From assembly GCA_910574455.1 (NCBI GenBank), contig CAJSYZ010000009.1, positions 2,187,040-2,251,039 on the forward strand: a stretch of 64,000 nt of DNA, written 5' to 3'. Source of the stretch: Trichaptum fuscoviolaceum. Taxonomy: Eukaryota; Basidiomycota; Agaricomycetes; Hymenochaetales; Trichaptaceae. The notes under the pieces are model-generated. The model was not told the DNA's origin and did no database searches. It worked only from the letters and a program-made list of their open reading frames with translations. Position 1 is the stretch's first letter. Every line of letters begins with the position of its first letter. Made by a program: the position numbers and the translations under genes. Shown here in pieces: positions 10,631 to 21,331 of the stretch.

Positions 10631-11478
10631 AATGAACCCGGCTTTTTCTACTTATTCCTCGCTTTTTCTCTCTCTCCCGCTCAAAGGAAGGGCACTGTGT
10701 TCAAGTTCCGGAATTGCGTGAGCCTGAGCCTGACTCGGAGTGCCGGCAATTTGAAAGCTCGGCCCGTTTTTTACTACGACTAGTACTATCAGTTTATTTA
10801 CTAATAGTATACACTCGGAACGCCTCCGACTCGGATTCTCGGATTCTCGAAAGCGGTTCCCCCCATCGACTCGGACTCGGAGCACTGTATAAAAACCATC
10901 ACCAACATATTGTATCAACACTTGAACAATTCCTGTAACTGTATGCACTCCCCTCTGAGAGTCTTTCAAGCAACACTTCGCCTCACAATACCGTCATTCG
11001 GCATATCTCAATCTGATCATACCCTTTGCACTTTTTCTTGTTTGTTAAAATTATTCTGCGCTTTCAAGTTCTACAATTACATTCAAGTTACAGTAGTGTT
11101 AAATTACAATGTATTCTAAGTGCGCCATCATCATGATAGGCCCTACTTAAGGGCCTGCGGTCACTATAATGGAATAATACATCAAATCAAATTAGTCATG
11201 GTGCCACTGCCAGTGGTACTGTGCCAACCCGACTCGGAGTCGGACTCGGCGTGCCACTGCCAGTGTTTTCTAACGCCGACTCCTCGTCAAGGATAACTTC
11301 AAGTTCGGATTTTGGAGGGTACACCGCCATGACCTCATCACAACTTGAATACTAATCATTGAAATCATATTTGACATGCCCTTGCCGTGCTCTCTCAAGG
11401 TACAAATTATATAGTCATATATGCCAACATACTCACAGGCATGCTAACGCCTAGAAATAGGATTTAACTCTATTCAAG
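10631..11478. other. Palindrome-rich DNA flanking the transposase gene
   Basis: No gene is seen. Repeated GACTCGGA words lie at 10720-10880. Perfect CACTGCCAGTG occurs at 11205-11215 and 11255-11265, GACTCGGAGTC at 11231-11241 and ACTTCAAGT at 11296-11304. The position just past the 3' end of the transposase makes it a candidate subterminal repeat region of the element. CACTA elements usually carry such short motif arrays near both ends. No clean terminal inverted repeat pair was identified. Confidence 0.55.
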
Positions 11479-14400
11479 TTATCTGGCTTCGTATAATGTT
11501 TCATGCATGTGCATATCAGCGAATCTGTTAACATAAAACTTATCGTAAAAGTCCAAGGAGCCTTCCGGTTCCAATGATTTCGGAGGAGATTCATCACCCT
11601 TCGGGACCCCAAGGAGGTGAGCTAACCGAAAGATATCCCCTAGAGCTATCACGGTAAACTTCGAACTCTTAGAGCGGTAGGTGGCTCTGCCACTGGCACT
11701 CTGTTGAGGACCACTTGCGACAGATTGAGAGGTAGGGGTCGTGAACTCGTACTCTGGTTCGACTATCCACATACTTGTTTTTGGGTCAGGCGAGTCTCCA
11801 ACGCATTTGTAAAACTGGACGAGAGCACATTCGTGACGTTCCACTTTGTCGGTGAAGGAAAATAGAAGCATAACACGGGCAACTCTCATTCCTGCAAATC
11901 CCTTTTTGCCGGAGCTAACTCGAACAAGAACTGCATCTCGTCGAGGTTTTCCACGCCAAGAGGGGCTAGACCTAATCACTTCCCTCATTGCTTGTTCTAT
12001 GGGAATCGATTCACCACGGTAGGCAAAGAAAGCGGTGGCCGAATGGAAAACTGAAAAGTCATTGCTCATATCCAGTTCAAAGTGTTCAAATCTGTTGTAG
12101 TCCGATTCGGCCATGCCAGCAGAGCACTCTGAATCGGAGTTGTGGTTGCACCTTTCGTACTTGTTGAATAAGTACTTTTTTATGAGTTGTCGGAGCTGTC
12201 GGAGCTCTGGATGGCCTTTTTTTGCCGCAAGAGCGCTGAGCTGTTTAGGGTACACCTTGCTGGACTCTGTGTGGACGACAACAAGGAAGTTAGATGTGCA
12301 GCATCAGAAAGACGTGTTACTGACGCTGTCTCGAAGCCATTAGCATTAAGCTCAAAGGGTCATTTCTGCCACCCAAGTGGAACTGGCATTCAGCAAATCC
12401 TCTGCCATGAACCGCACCACGCTGTGGCCCATCCGCTAAACCTTCCGAATCGTCCAGATCTGCAATTTCATTTGGCTCTTGATTGGCCGCAATATCATCG
12501 AAGAAGTCCTCTGTATCATTGGCTGCACCTACAAATAGTACGCCATGATGTTGCATTTCCTCTCTTTGATTACGGGTCCTCTCAGTGTCATCCGTGACCG
12601 TCTCTGATATATTTTTCCGCAAAACGTCTCGCAAGGCTTTCCACGTAGCCTCAGCCAGCGTATCGTCCAGCAGTCCACGCCTTTTGAAGTCTGCCCTCGA
12701 CGCAATAAGTTTGCTGAGTCGTTGGTTCGCTGTAATCATCTGACCCAAAGGATCATTTTTGTTTGAACGTCGCCATGTCTGCTTGACCGCGTAGATGTGT
12801 TTGTTTTCTGTTATAGATGAACACAACCCGCTAGGTGCAGCAAAGAGAGGGATCATTGTAGGATAATGGGTCATGGCATGTTGTCGTGGCAGCGAAAAGT
12901 TATCCCGGATGCCCTTCGCTATGAATATTTGCCGATATTGATGAAAGTGATCCAGAGAGGCTTTGATCTGATCAAGAGTCGAGGCTGTTATCGTGTACCG
13001 ACGCACAAGGTAACAGAAGTCCAGAAATGCACTCAATGCGTGAATTATATCATCGTGCACAATGCCCACAATACCGGAAGATATACCTAAGCGGATTGCA
13101 TCAAATATCAGCAAACCACCGCGTCGAACGAGATGAAAAGACCATATACTTTCATAAGTGCCTTTGAATCATTACCTGTCCATTGCTTGAAGCCTCGACC
13201 TTCGGGAAATCTGCGAAGACCAGGAAAAGGAGCAGCGACTCTGATTCTATGCGAAAGTTAGCACTGAGACTCATATTATTCTACTTGTAAGAGAATAGCA
13301 CCTTTTATCCACAATATCCAGCTCTGTTGTGGTCAAGCTCTGGCATATCCACTCGACAAGATGATCCTTGAACACGCCTTTGATGATTTGGTGCAGAAGG
13401 TCCGGAGAAATGAGATCGCATATATCTGCACGCGGGAAGTCATTGGTGAAGGGCTACGGGTTATCGTTGTGGTAAGTGCACATCCAATGGAGAATTCGGA
13501 ACCCTTACCACAATATCTTGGTGGAACCCATACTCTTTACGAATTGTTGCTCTACTTATGCTGTTATCATCGACTTGTTCTATCAATCGTTCGTGCAGCT
13601 CTTTTGTTCGAGGATTTGTAAAGAATTCCGGATTATCTAGGTTCTTGTGAGGTGCTGTGCATCTATAAAGACACATTAAGCCATTTTCTCGGGCTCGGAT
13701 GCGATGTTGGGGAAGGACGGTACTTACTTGCAGCACCATCCTGTGCATATTGCGCATAGACTCACCTGTTCCGGATAATCGGCTATATACGAGCCGAGTC
13801 CGAGAATCGACCTACGAAAGTGACCATCAGGGCACCGGAGAATGGTTCGCTCTTTGTTCATGGACATTGCGCTCTTCAGTGGTCTCAAGATTCTCGATAT
13901 AGATGAATGAAAGACTTGATGTCGAAAGCGGCGGAATTCATCCGACTTTTCGTATTGCCGCTCAGCTGCAAAATGTGTCAGAACTAATCAAATATTATGG
14001 TATGGTACACACTCTTTGGTATTGCTAGAAATGCTATAAGCTGGACTGTATTCAATTTCTGTGACCGCCGGGCCTTGTTAGATATATTCCCGATGGAGAG
14101 ATATAACGGATAGTATTCGTTGTTTCCAGTTCCGACAGAGACTGTTGTCTTGTCGCTCCCTAAGATTACCGGGACAAACATAGATCCATGGACTGCTTTA
14201 TCTTCGGCGTAGATCTTATTCTAAGTCAAGGATAATCAGTATGTTTCCTGCGAGTTCATGAGTCATGACCTACAGCCTGTTCCCAAGCAAAATTTCCGGA
14301 CATGTAATTTCTGAACACTCGTTCTTTGTTGTCACTGGCATCAGAGTCCTCCTTTGGCTGATATTCACGAAATGGAACACAGTCGAATTCGCTTTCCAAA

Positions 14401-15594
14401 GCCGGATTATCCACCAAATTACGGATCACTTCCAAAGGATCCCGATACCATACATCATACTCTTTCCTCTTCCATGACTCGGAGTTCTCGTTTGTTGCCT
14501 TTTGGCCATTGTCATTCGTATAGAAGTTACTGAAGGATTTCCAAGGCACATCACCAACTCTCGTAGCGTCAATGACATTGTACAACTTCTGTGCATCTCC
14601 ATCGAGCAGCGTACTAGTAATATCCAAATCCGAGTCCTCGTCAGGCTCTGTCGCGTCGAAATCAGAATATCCGCCAGATTTCGCATTATCCGCGAGGTGG
14701 ATTAGCTGATATGCCTTCATGATTCCAAGAAGCTTCGTTATGTTACCAGCAGACATTTGCTCTTCTCGATAGAGAAAATCTGCGAGCTCGAAATCTGCTC
14801 GGCACGAATAGGGAAACCAATCATTTGATGTAGGTTTGTTTCGAGGAACGGGGGGTTCTTCGTCTTTTAAGAAGGTTCCTTCTGCATCGCATGGAGTGGC
14901 TGCACGGTGTCTGGTGTCAGAGTACTACAGTAAACCGAGGACAATAAACATGGCACGCACCATTCAAGTATCTGTGATACACCTTCAAGTTATCCCCGCT
15001 CTCCTCATGATCTCCAATGTCTAAGTCCAAGTCTTCAGAGGACGCGCTACGGTCATCACTTCCAATGACAGAATGTGACTGAGAATCAGGTCCGCCTACT
15101 AGTAGGTCTCGAAGCAGTTCGTCTCGGCCTACTATACTGAGCATCGAGATATCTTGTGTAAGCATGGAGATATCGTAATCGTAGGAGTCAGAGCCACTCT
15201 CAAGATGACTTTCTGTTGGAAGTTCAGACAACCTAGGGAGAACTTGAAAAGTTGGAGCTCGTGTGGGTCGACTTGGAATGGGTGAAGAATCATAGTCATG
15301 ACCACTACCACTGGCAGTAGAACTTGCCATGAATGACGTCGGATGAGCTGAATATTCATGTCTTGTTCTTCCAGATTGACTCTTGAACGTCCTACTACAG
15401 CCGGGCAAGGTGCATCGAATAGTTGGTGGAAAATGAAAGGGATCGTGCTTTTTCCGTGTCGCTGGCATCAACTTGAATGTAGCCTCAGTAGAAGTACTAG
15501 TACACGTCTTGGGTCTTTGGGTCTCACACCTGAGCCTCAGCCTGAGGCTGCCAGTGAGCCTGAGTGAACCTGACTCGGAGTTAAAATTAGTCAT
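11479..15594 (-). CDS. Plavaka-type (CACTA superfamily) transposase, multi-exon
   Basis: A DNA transposase spread over several exons. The N-terminal exon (14917-15594) has a C2H2 zinc finger (CTLPGCSRTFKSQSGRTRH). Exon 14256-14756 carries YDVWYRDPLEVIRNLVDNP and MSGNFAWEQA. Exon 13984-14181 carries FVPVILGSDKTTVSVGTGN. The segment near 13330-13420 reads PFTNDFPRADICDL and SPDLLHQIIKGVFKDHLVEW. Exon 12317-13114 carries SLPRQHAMTHY and PSGLCSSITENKHIYAVKQ. The last exon (to 11479) has the VFHSATAFFA and ADMHMHE end typical of the family. Introns join in frame at the sites I checked (13440, 13150). The first 45 or so codons are built largely from palindromic words, so translation might begin at the later Met of MPATRKKHDPF. 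No lesion was found, but I did not verify every junction. Confidence 0.8.
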
Positions 15595-15711
15595 AGCAGT
15601 AGTGGGCGTAAATTTTCAACTTGTCTAAGATAGACGCCCCCGCCTCCCTGATCTTGAACTTGCACCTTCGATCCATCTTATCCTCATACAAGACTCAAAA
15701 CACTGCACAAA
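15595..15711. promoter_or_regulatory. Bidirectional promoter interval of the transposon genes
   Basis: Only 117 bp separate the two divergent start codons (15594 minus, 15712 plus), so both genes must share promoter DNA here. The interval carries no evident palindrome cluster, although one lies just inside the transposase frame at 15490-15590. Confidence 0.5.
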
Positions 15712-18700
15712 ATGTCAACTCGAAGACAGACAAGGGCTAAGAACAGCGATCAGCACCCCGGAGCAGTAGCTGAACAGCTCAGAACAAGACGAACACAGGA
15801 GGAGATATTGCGGGAGAAGGAAGAAAAAGAGAAAAAGAAAGTACGGCAGGCAGAAAGGCGGGATGAGGCATTGAAGGAGAAGGAAGAGAAGGAAAAGCAG
15901 AAGGAAGAGCGGGCAGCTTTCCGCAGAGCTGCGGCCCAGCAAGTCGCGGTTGCGAAAGAGAGGAAAAAACTCGCTGCGGAGCAAAAACGGGCAGCAAAAG
16001 AACAAGAGGCAGCTGACAAGGTTCGCAAGAAGGTGACTGCAGCAGAGAACCAAGAAGCAGCGATGCTAGAGACCGTAGAGCTTGAAAACAACTTGTCGAA
16101 GGCTCTTGAGACACGCACCCAGATGGGCTCAACAGTGCCCAAACTCACTGGCAAACGTGGACGTAGAAAGCCAAAAGGCGAAGCTAGTAGTAAGTCTTCA
16201 ACTTTAGATCAGTGATGACACAGATTTGAACTAGCATAAACAGGCTCGAAGAACGATGTTAAAGACGTATCGGGTTGTGAAGATGGACACAACGAAGACT
16301 TGGATATTCGTGAGTAACATTGCCTATACATTTTCAGATGATCTCAAAGCTTGGAGGTTAAACACTGTGACTCACGTTCATGCGAAGCAGCGAGTATGGA
16401 TGAGCCAAACAGGAAGCCTGCAAAAAAGGCTAGGAAGGAAGATTCCAAAGGTGAACTTCCATTTCGCACACGTGTGCAGACCGCAAAGATGTCCAGGTCT
16501 GCCGCCACTCCCAGCGACGCATTCTTTCACGCTCCTGCAGGACCGAACGAGAGTCTTTCTGGTGAAGAAACGGACATAATAGACTCGCCCGCTACGTCAA
16601 GGCGGAACGACAAGACAAAACGCCCTGTCAGGGCGCTTCGCAACACAGATGATTCCACTTTCATCGGTGAAGAGGGTGGAGGTCTTGAGTTGCCAGTCTC
16701 AGAAAGGATCAATTTGTGAGTTTGAAGTTTGAATCTTGCATTGCGTCTGAATCAGTATCTGGTACTGTCAAGTCGATGTAATAGTGAGTGCGAAGCTTGA
16801 TTTAGACTCAATTATTAAACATCATCCCGACTAGTACTAGATTACGACTAATGAGCCTGCCACTGGCAGCGGATGCACTGGCAGTGCCAGTGACCGGCGT
16901 GACACTCCCGGGCCGAGACCCAACTTGGAAGTCCTTCACCTGCAACATTGACTCGGACGCTCTTGTCTTTGCTACCACTGTATTATGAGTCTTGCTGACG
17001 CAAAGCTACACCAGACACACCATCCCATTGCCAGATGATGAAAACTTAAGTCCCTGGGAGGATGAAGGAGAAACAATAACCCTTACAAGCTATCATGGTG
17101 TAAAAAATAGCACAATCAGCGTACAACAGAAGGCACATCTTGTCGATTCGGAATCAAATGCAGTGAGTTGATGGAGCATTAGAATGGCAAGTGCAGTCTG
17201 AATAACTTGTTTATAGGGTGGAAGCGATCCGAAGAGGCTAACAAGGCCGGCTCAAGCTTGTGTGAGTCCGACTGATTACTGTTCGATTCATGTCAGTTAC
17301 TCCATGACTGTTTGTTCATATTCCTTCGTTATTATTTATCTGCCAACTGCCGTGTCATGAACAGGATGGAGGTAGCAGCAACGTCAACTCGAAGAAAAGG
17401 AAGTTATTGCATGACACTCTTTCCGGGTCGCAGGTTTCAACGGTAAGCGACGTCATATCATTTACATTTTTCAATCTACTGAGCAATCCCTTCCCGTACT
17501 CGAGGATAAGAACCACAAGATAAAACCAGGTGGACAGGTGAGTACCAGACAGTGATCTTCATGGTACACCTTCCTTCATTGCTTACTGAATTGGTATTTT
17601 GATAGGATGCAAACAAGAGAACTGCTAATTCGCAGCTTAGCGCACCGGTAAGTCTATCTTATTTCAACTTCTCTCGTTCCCCCCTTATTTATGGTTGTAA
17701 GGTGCAATCACTAGCCTTGGAACCCCGTGTACAGGTATGTGTGAGTGTCGATGCACCCTAGGCTCACTTCCGGTGCTCTCCTGTGGCAACTATTCGTTTC
17801 CTTCTTCACTTTGAGTCGATCGCTAATGGGTGCATATGAATAGGAAATCACAGTCACAAAGAACGGAAAGAGGAAGTCGCCACCAGACACCGACTCTCAG
17901 GTTAATGTGGTAATTCTTCTACCTTGATGTGCAATGAATTCCTTCATTTTATGTTTACTTATTTTCAGCCATTTCAATTGGCTAATAAAACTGTCAAGAT
18001 CAAGAAGTCATTGTTGACTGACATGGACACACCGGCCGGTGCCACAGTAAGTGTCAATTCTATGGTAACCGGCATTTTAAGTTCGTATCTGATCAGGCGG
18101 AAAGGACTTGAGTAAGAAGAGGAACCCCTCTGATATTCCTTATCGGCCTGAGGCCGATACGACGGTAAGTGCTTCTTTTCGATCTGCTCACTTGCCTTGG
18201 ATAACAGCTTTCTGACGTGTTGCAGCCGGAGATTGGATCCGCTACCTCTAATCGCAAGAGGCAGTCGCTTGTGGCTGATAATGAAGTAAGTGAGAGTCGA
18301 TTGATACACTCTAAATGTGAGCATTCACCTTCTTTTCTTAATAGTCTGGTGGTCGAAACATGTCGTTAGCACCTCGGGCACCGTCGCTTGCAATGAAGAG
18401 TGCATCCTGCACCCCCGGACCCGAAGTGTTAGTGACTGGGGCTTATCAAGGTCATCGCAAAGTCTCTCGGACTACTAGCTCAGTTTGTCGAATCAAATTC
18501 ATTTCTATGACATATTTTGTTGATTTACTTATATGCAGACATCAGTGGGACTTGAGGACAAGGATCGAAATGAAGGAAGGGAAGGATCTCGCGTGCCAGG
18601 CAGGAAAAGGGCGACGAACCAGTGTCTCCCTCCCGGTACTCAGGCAGGTTGGACTCATATTCTATTACCTTCACTATTTCGCGCAGTTGGAAAATCCGTC

Positions 18701-19797
18701 ACACCATGGCAAACCCCGGACAATAAGCTCATCAGCTCACTGTGGGGGAAAGTGTTTGATTCTGTGGAACTTAGTTACGAAACTCAGTTCGCTGATATCT
18801 GTTCTCTAGTTGAGTCATTTTTACTTATTCTCAAGTTACCTTTACCAAATTGAGATGCAATCCTCGTATTTCAGGCGGCCCAGAGATGCTCTGATAGCTG
18901 GCGCAAGAAACTTTTTGAGAAAGCTGAGCAATCAGTTGCCAGTTTTATCAGCGGCGAACAATTAAAGTCAATGCAAAACGAAGCAATTGTGAAGACGTTG
19001 CAGACGCTAGTTGACAAGAAGAAAGCCGAACCGTTTCTATGGGAAAGCTGGTATAGTATGGAGAGGGTAAGTAAAAGAGTGTTTATTGTCGCGTTTTGTG
19101 TCCATGCATTGACCCTAAATGTACAGAAGCAAGGACTGTTCTGCTCTGACCTTGTGGTCTCAGTGTTGTCCGTACACATTGTCTTGGCCATGGGTCGGCA
19201 TAAAATACTGGACAGAAACACCATAGGAAAGCCTATCGGTGCCCTCGCCCTTGCGGCAACAGCGGTATCTATTTTTTCAGTACTTATATTGTCCTTATCC
19301 GCTGATCTTCTCATGGATAGGTCAAGGTTGCCATTGATAAACAGGTGGCTCGGTTGCAAAATATCAAAGAAGAACTTGGCGGCGCTGAGTGGTATTTCAC
19401 TAGCGCTCTGTGGCAGCCTCATACGGACGACTATGTTAACTTGTTGTCGAATCCCTCTTTCTTCACTGAATCAAACTGGGAAAAGGTTCGATCCCGCCTC
19501 CTAGCTTACGATGCCAGTACAGATATCGACACGAGAAAGAACACCGAACTTGTTGGATCGGGTATCACTGGCAGGGACTTTTCCTTGTATTTTGACGGTG
19601 TAGATGCAGATTCGACCTGCGAGAAAGCGTATGACGAAGGCGCTGATAATTGGGAAGACGGAACCGACGATAAGGGCGAAGAGCGTGAGGGGGCTGAACA
19701 TAGAAGCGAGATGGAAGGTGATGCAGAGGACGAACATGCTAATGCTAAGGGCGACGACGACCTGAGCGAGAGCGGGGACGAGGGCGTTGAGAAGATT

Positions 19798-19831
<34 letters not shown>

Positions 19832-20022
19832 GCGTTGAGAAGATTGAGGACGAGGGCGAGGACGAGGACGAGGGCGAGGGCGAGGACGAGGGCGAGGACG
19901 AGGACGAGGACGAGGGCGAAGGCGAGGGCGAGGGCGAGGACAAGGATTTAGGTGGAGATGGTGATCATGAGGAGGACGACGCTTCAAAATGGGATTCGGC
20001 TACGGACTGCGTAGACTTCTAA
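15712..20022 (+). CDS. Transposon companion protein: coiled-coil N-terminus, micro-exon basic middle, acidic tail
   Basis: A multi-exon gene divergent from the transposase. Exon 1 (15712-16190) starts MSTRRQTRAKNSDQHPGAV and becomes a long Lys/Glu/Arg-rich coiled coil. The middle (about 17000-18350) is a chain of small exons, many encoding Lys/Arg-rich words such as SKKRK, NGKRK and SNRKRQ. The region 18530-19500 has a helical domain with WTHILLPSLFRAVGKSVTPW and CSDLVVSVLSVHIVLAMG. The tail (19740-20022) is a Glu/Asp/Gly repeat. I recall proteins of this layout as common, uncharacterised companions of Plavaka-like elements in agaricomycetes; this is memory, not a search result. By analogy with TNPA of CACTA elements it could bind subterminal motifs, but that is inference. 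Exon borders in the middle are uncertain. Confidence 0.6.
16720..17010 (+). repeat. Palindrome cluster within an intron of the companion gene
   Basis: An unusually long intron for this gene (about 290 nt, where most are about 50-70 nt). It contains CTAGTACTAG at 16831-16840 and a run of CACTGGCAG words with a perfect CACTGGCAGTG at 16876-16886, directly followed by CCAGTG. It could be a tiny non-autonomous insertion or an internal motif array. Confidence 0.55.
19743..19950 (+). repeat. GAGGGC/GAGGAC coding minisatellite (acidic tail)
   Basis: A hexamer-based tandem repeat (GAGGGC, GAGGAC, GACGAG) in frame with the companion protein. It encodes runs of Glu, Asp and Gly. The longer motif DEGVEKIE is repeated (about 19780 and 19825), showing duplication of a larger unit. 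It produces long spurious open frames on the minus strand. Confidence 0.85.
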
Positions 20023-21331
20023 GGGCAAATCGATCACTGGTGAGCCTCTTCTTTTCGTTTCTGTCCGTGCGCTCAATATTATATTACCATCGACTCGCAG
20101 AGCAGCCTTCGTTTCTACTGGTCCGCCAAAGAACATGCAGAATTGAAGGTACGGCAGCGAAGTGTGACCTGCCACTGCCCGTCACGGCAGAGGTTCACGG
20201 TAATGTCGTGGGGGATCCCTTCATAGCGACTGCTATGCTTAGTCTTGCGTAGATGACTGATGTACTTGAACACTGAGGCACTGATAGCTAAATAATGTTG
20301 TCTTATATATTTCTGATGCAATGAAATACTTGGATCGTTCTTATGCACTTAGACTCTTGAGCACTGCAATTTGTCTTACAACACTTGTCTACTGCTGTAA
20401 TTAAAGGATGATACACTGGAGCACTGGGGTGCTGAATGCCTGAAACACTTAGAGCACTGATTCAGCCATCTTTCCTTATTTAAGCCAGCCCGCACTTATT
20501 TCAGCCAACTTGTCCTGAATAATGGGAGGACATGCATGAATAAGTGAAGCTTGCCTTATTTAAGACTTCAGTCTCTCAGGACGTTTAAGTAACACTTAAG
20601 TCACTTTCAGCAGAAAGTAGTTTCCCTGATGTAGTAGTAACTACTACTAAAAGAGATTCCACTGGCTACCGTCGCGGCGTTGACGGACTCCCTCGTTATT
20701 CTTCAAGTACTACTACTACGTTCTCTCTCTTTGCCATTACTACCTGCAGTCAACCGTTTGTGTATACACTCTCCTGTTGATGACTTCATCATATTATTAA
20801 TGGCATAATGAGTACAAGATCCACTCATCCTCTGGCATTCCGGAAGCTTTGACTTACTACGCGGTTTCAAATCACTTTACCCTTACTAAATGTAAAAACA
20901 ACCGACCATCTAATTCCTAGTTGTGTCATATCGTCAAGGTCTTGCTAGAATGGCCATTCTCAGCTAGATTGTTCTCCGGGCCGCCCATCTTGACCTTCCG
21001 AAGAACAATCCGGAGCTATGATCTTCACTGACATGAAAAATTCATCATAAATGATCGCCCGCACATCTCGTCTGTATTATTGCAGCTCATTCCCTACTCA
21101 ATTCAATTGGAAAATATCTTCTTGTGACGCTACTCGCATCTTTATGGAATTCTTGAGGTGTCACAAGGTACTTCTTCATGCCTAGTCTCGGGCCGCCAGT
21201 ACCATTTGCGGTCCCGTGACAAACACATATGATGTTCGGAAGGCGGTTGCGCCAACTCACTACGTTCTCCAGAAGGCCGCTATAAAACGGCCAAAAAGTC
21301 AATCCAACCATGAATCTGGAGCTCAACAAGG
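20023..21331. other. Non-coding DNA with AGCACTG and CTTATTTAAG repeats
   Basis: No gene. At 20270-20620 the words GGCACTG or AGCACTG recur (near 20277, 20354, 20418 and 20452), and CTTATTTAAG, CTTATTTCAG and CCTTATTTAAG variants follow. A perfect odd palindrome GTAGTAGT-A-ACTACTAC lies at 20631-20647. This could be the right subterminal region of the Plavaka element. The last 130 bp are the promoter of the rhamnosidase gene. Confidence 0.5.
21211..21237 (+). promoter_or_regulatory. Upstream block conserved between the two rhamnosidase copies
   Basis: The block GTCCCGTGACAAACACATAT continuing GATGTT also occurs, with few changes, at 47883-47908, upstream of the pseudogene copy. It lies 121 bp before the start codon here and 128 bp before it there, while the surrounding DNA is less similar. 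That suggests a functional promoter or transcription-factor site rather than random survival. Confidence 0.45.

Larger units (their letters stand above)
11205..20650. mobile_element. Probable two-gene Plavaka/CACTA (EnSpm-like) DNA transposon; ends approximate
   Basis: Two divergent genes, a Plavaka transposase (11479-15594, minus) and a coiled-coil/acidic companion (15712-20022, plus), are flanked by motif-rich DNA. On the left are arrays of CACTGCCAGTG and GACTCGGAGTC near 11205-11304. On the right, from about 20270, are repeated AGCACTG and CTTATTTAAG words and a 17-base palindrome. The two-gene organisation recalls the TNPA/TNPD arrangement of CACTA elements. The boundaries are guesses: I could not match terminal inverted repeats or a target-site duplication. 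The transposase exons read through without an obvious stop, so the copy may be fairly young. Confidence 0.55.

Noticed and set aside
15715..16154. Minus-strand open frames rich in Leu, Ser and Phe opposite exon 1 of the companion gene
   Set aside because: They overlap the strongly coding coiled-coil exon and mirror its Lys/Glu codons.
16855..16905. Considered as the right end of the Plavaka element (CACTG-type terminus)
   Set aside because: It lies inside an intron of the companion gene, whose later exons would then be outside the element; no matching target-site duplication was found.
19506..19987. Long minus-strand open frames rich in Ser/Pro or Arg/Pro
   Set aside because: They are mirror frames of the acidic GAGGGC/GAGGAC coding repeat.
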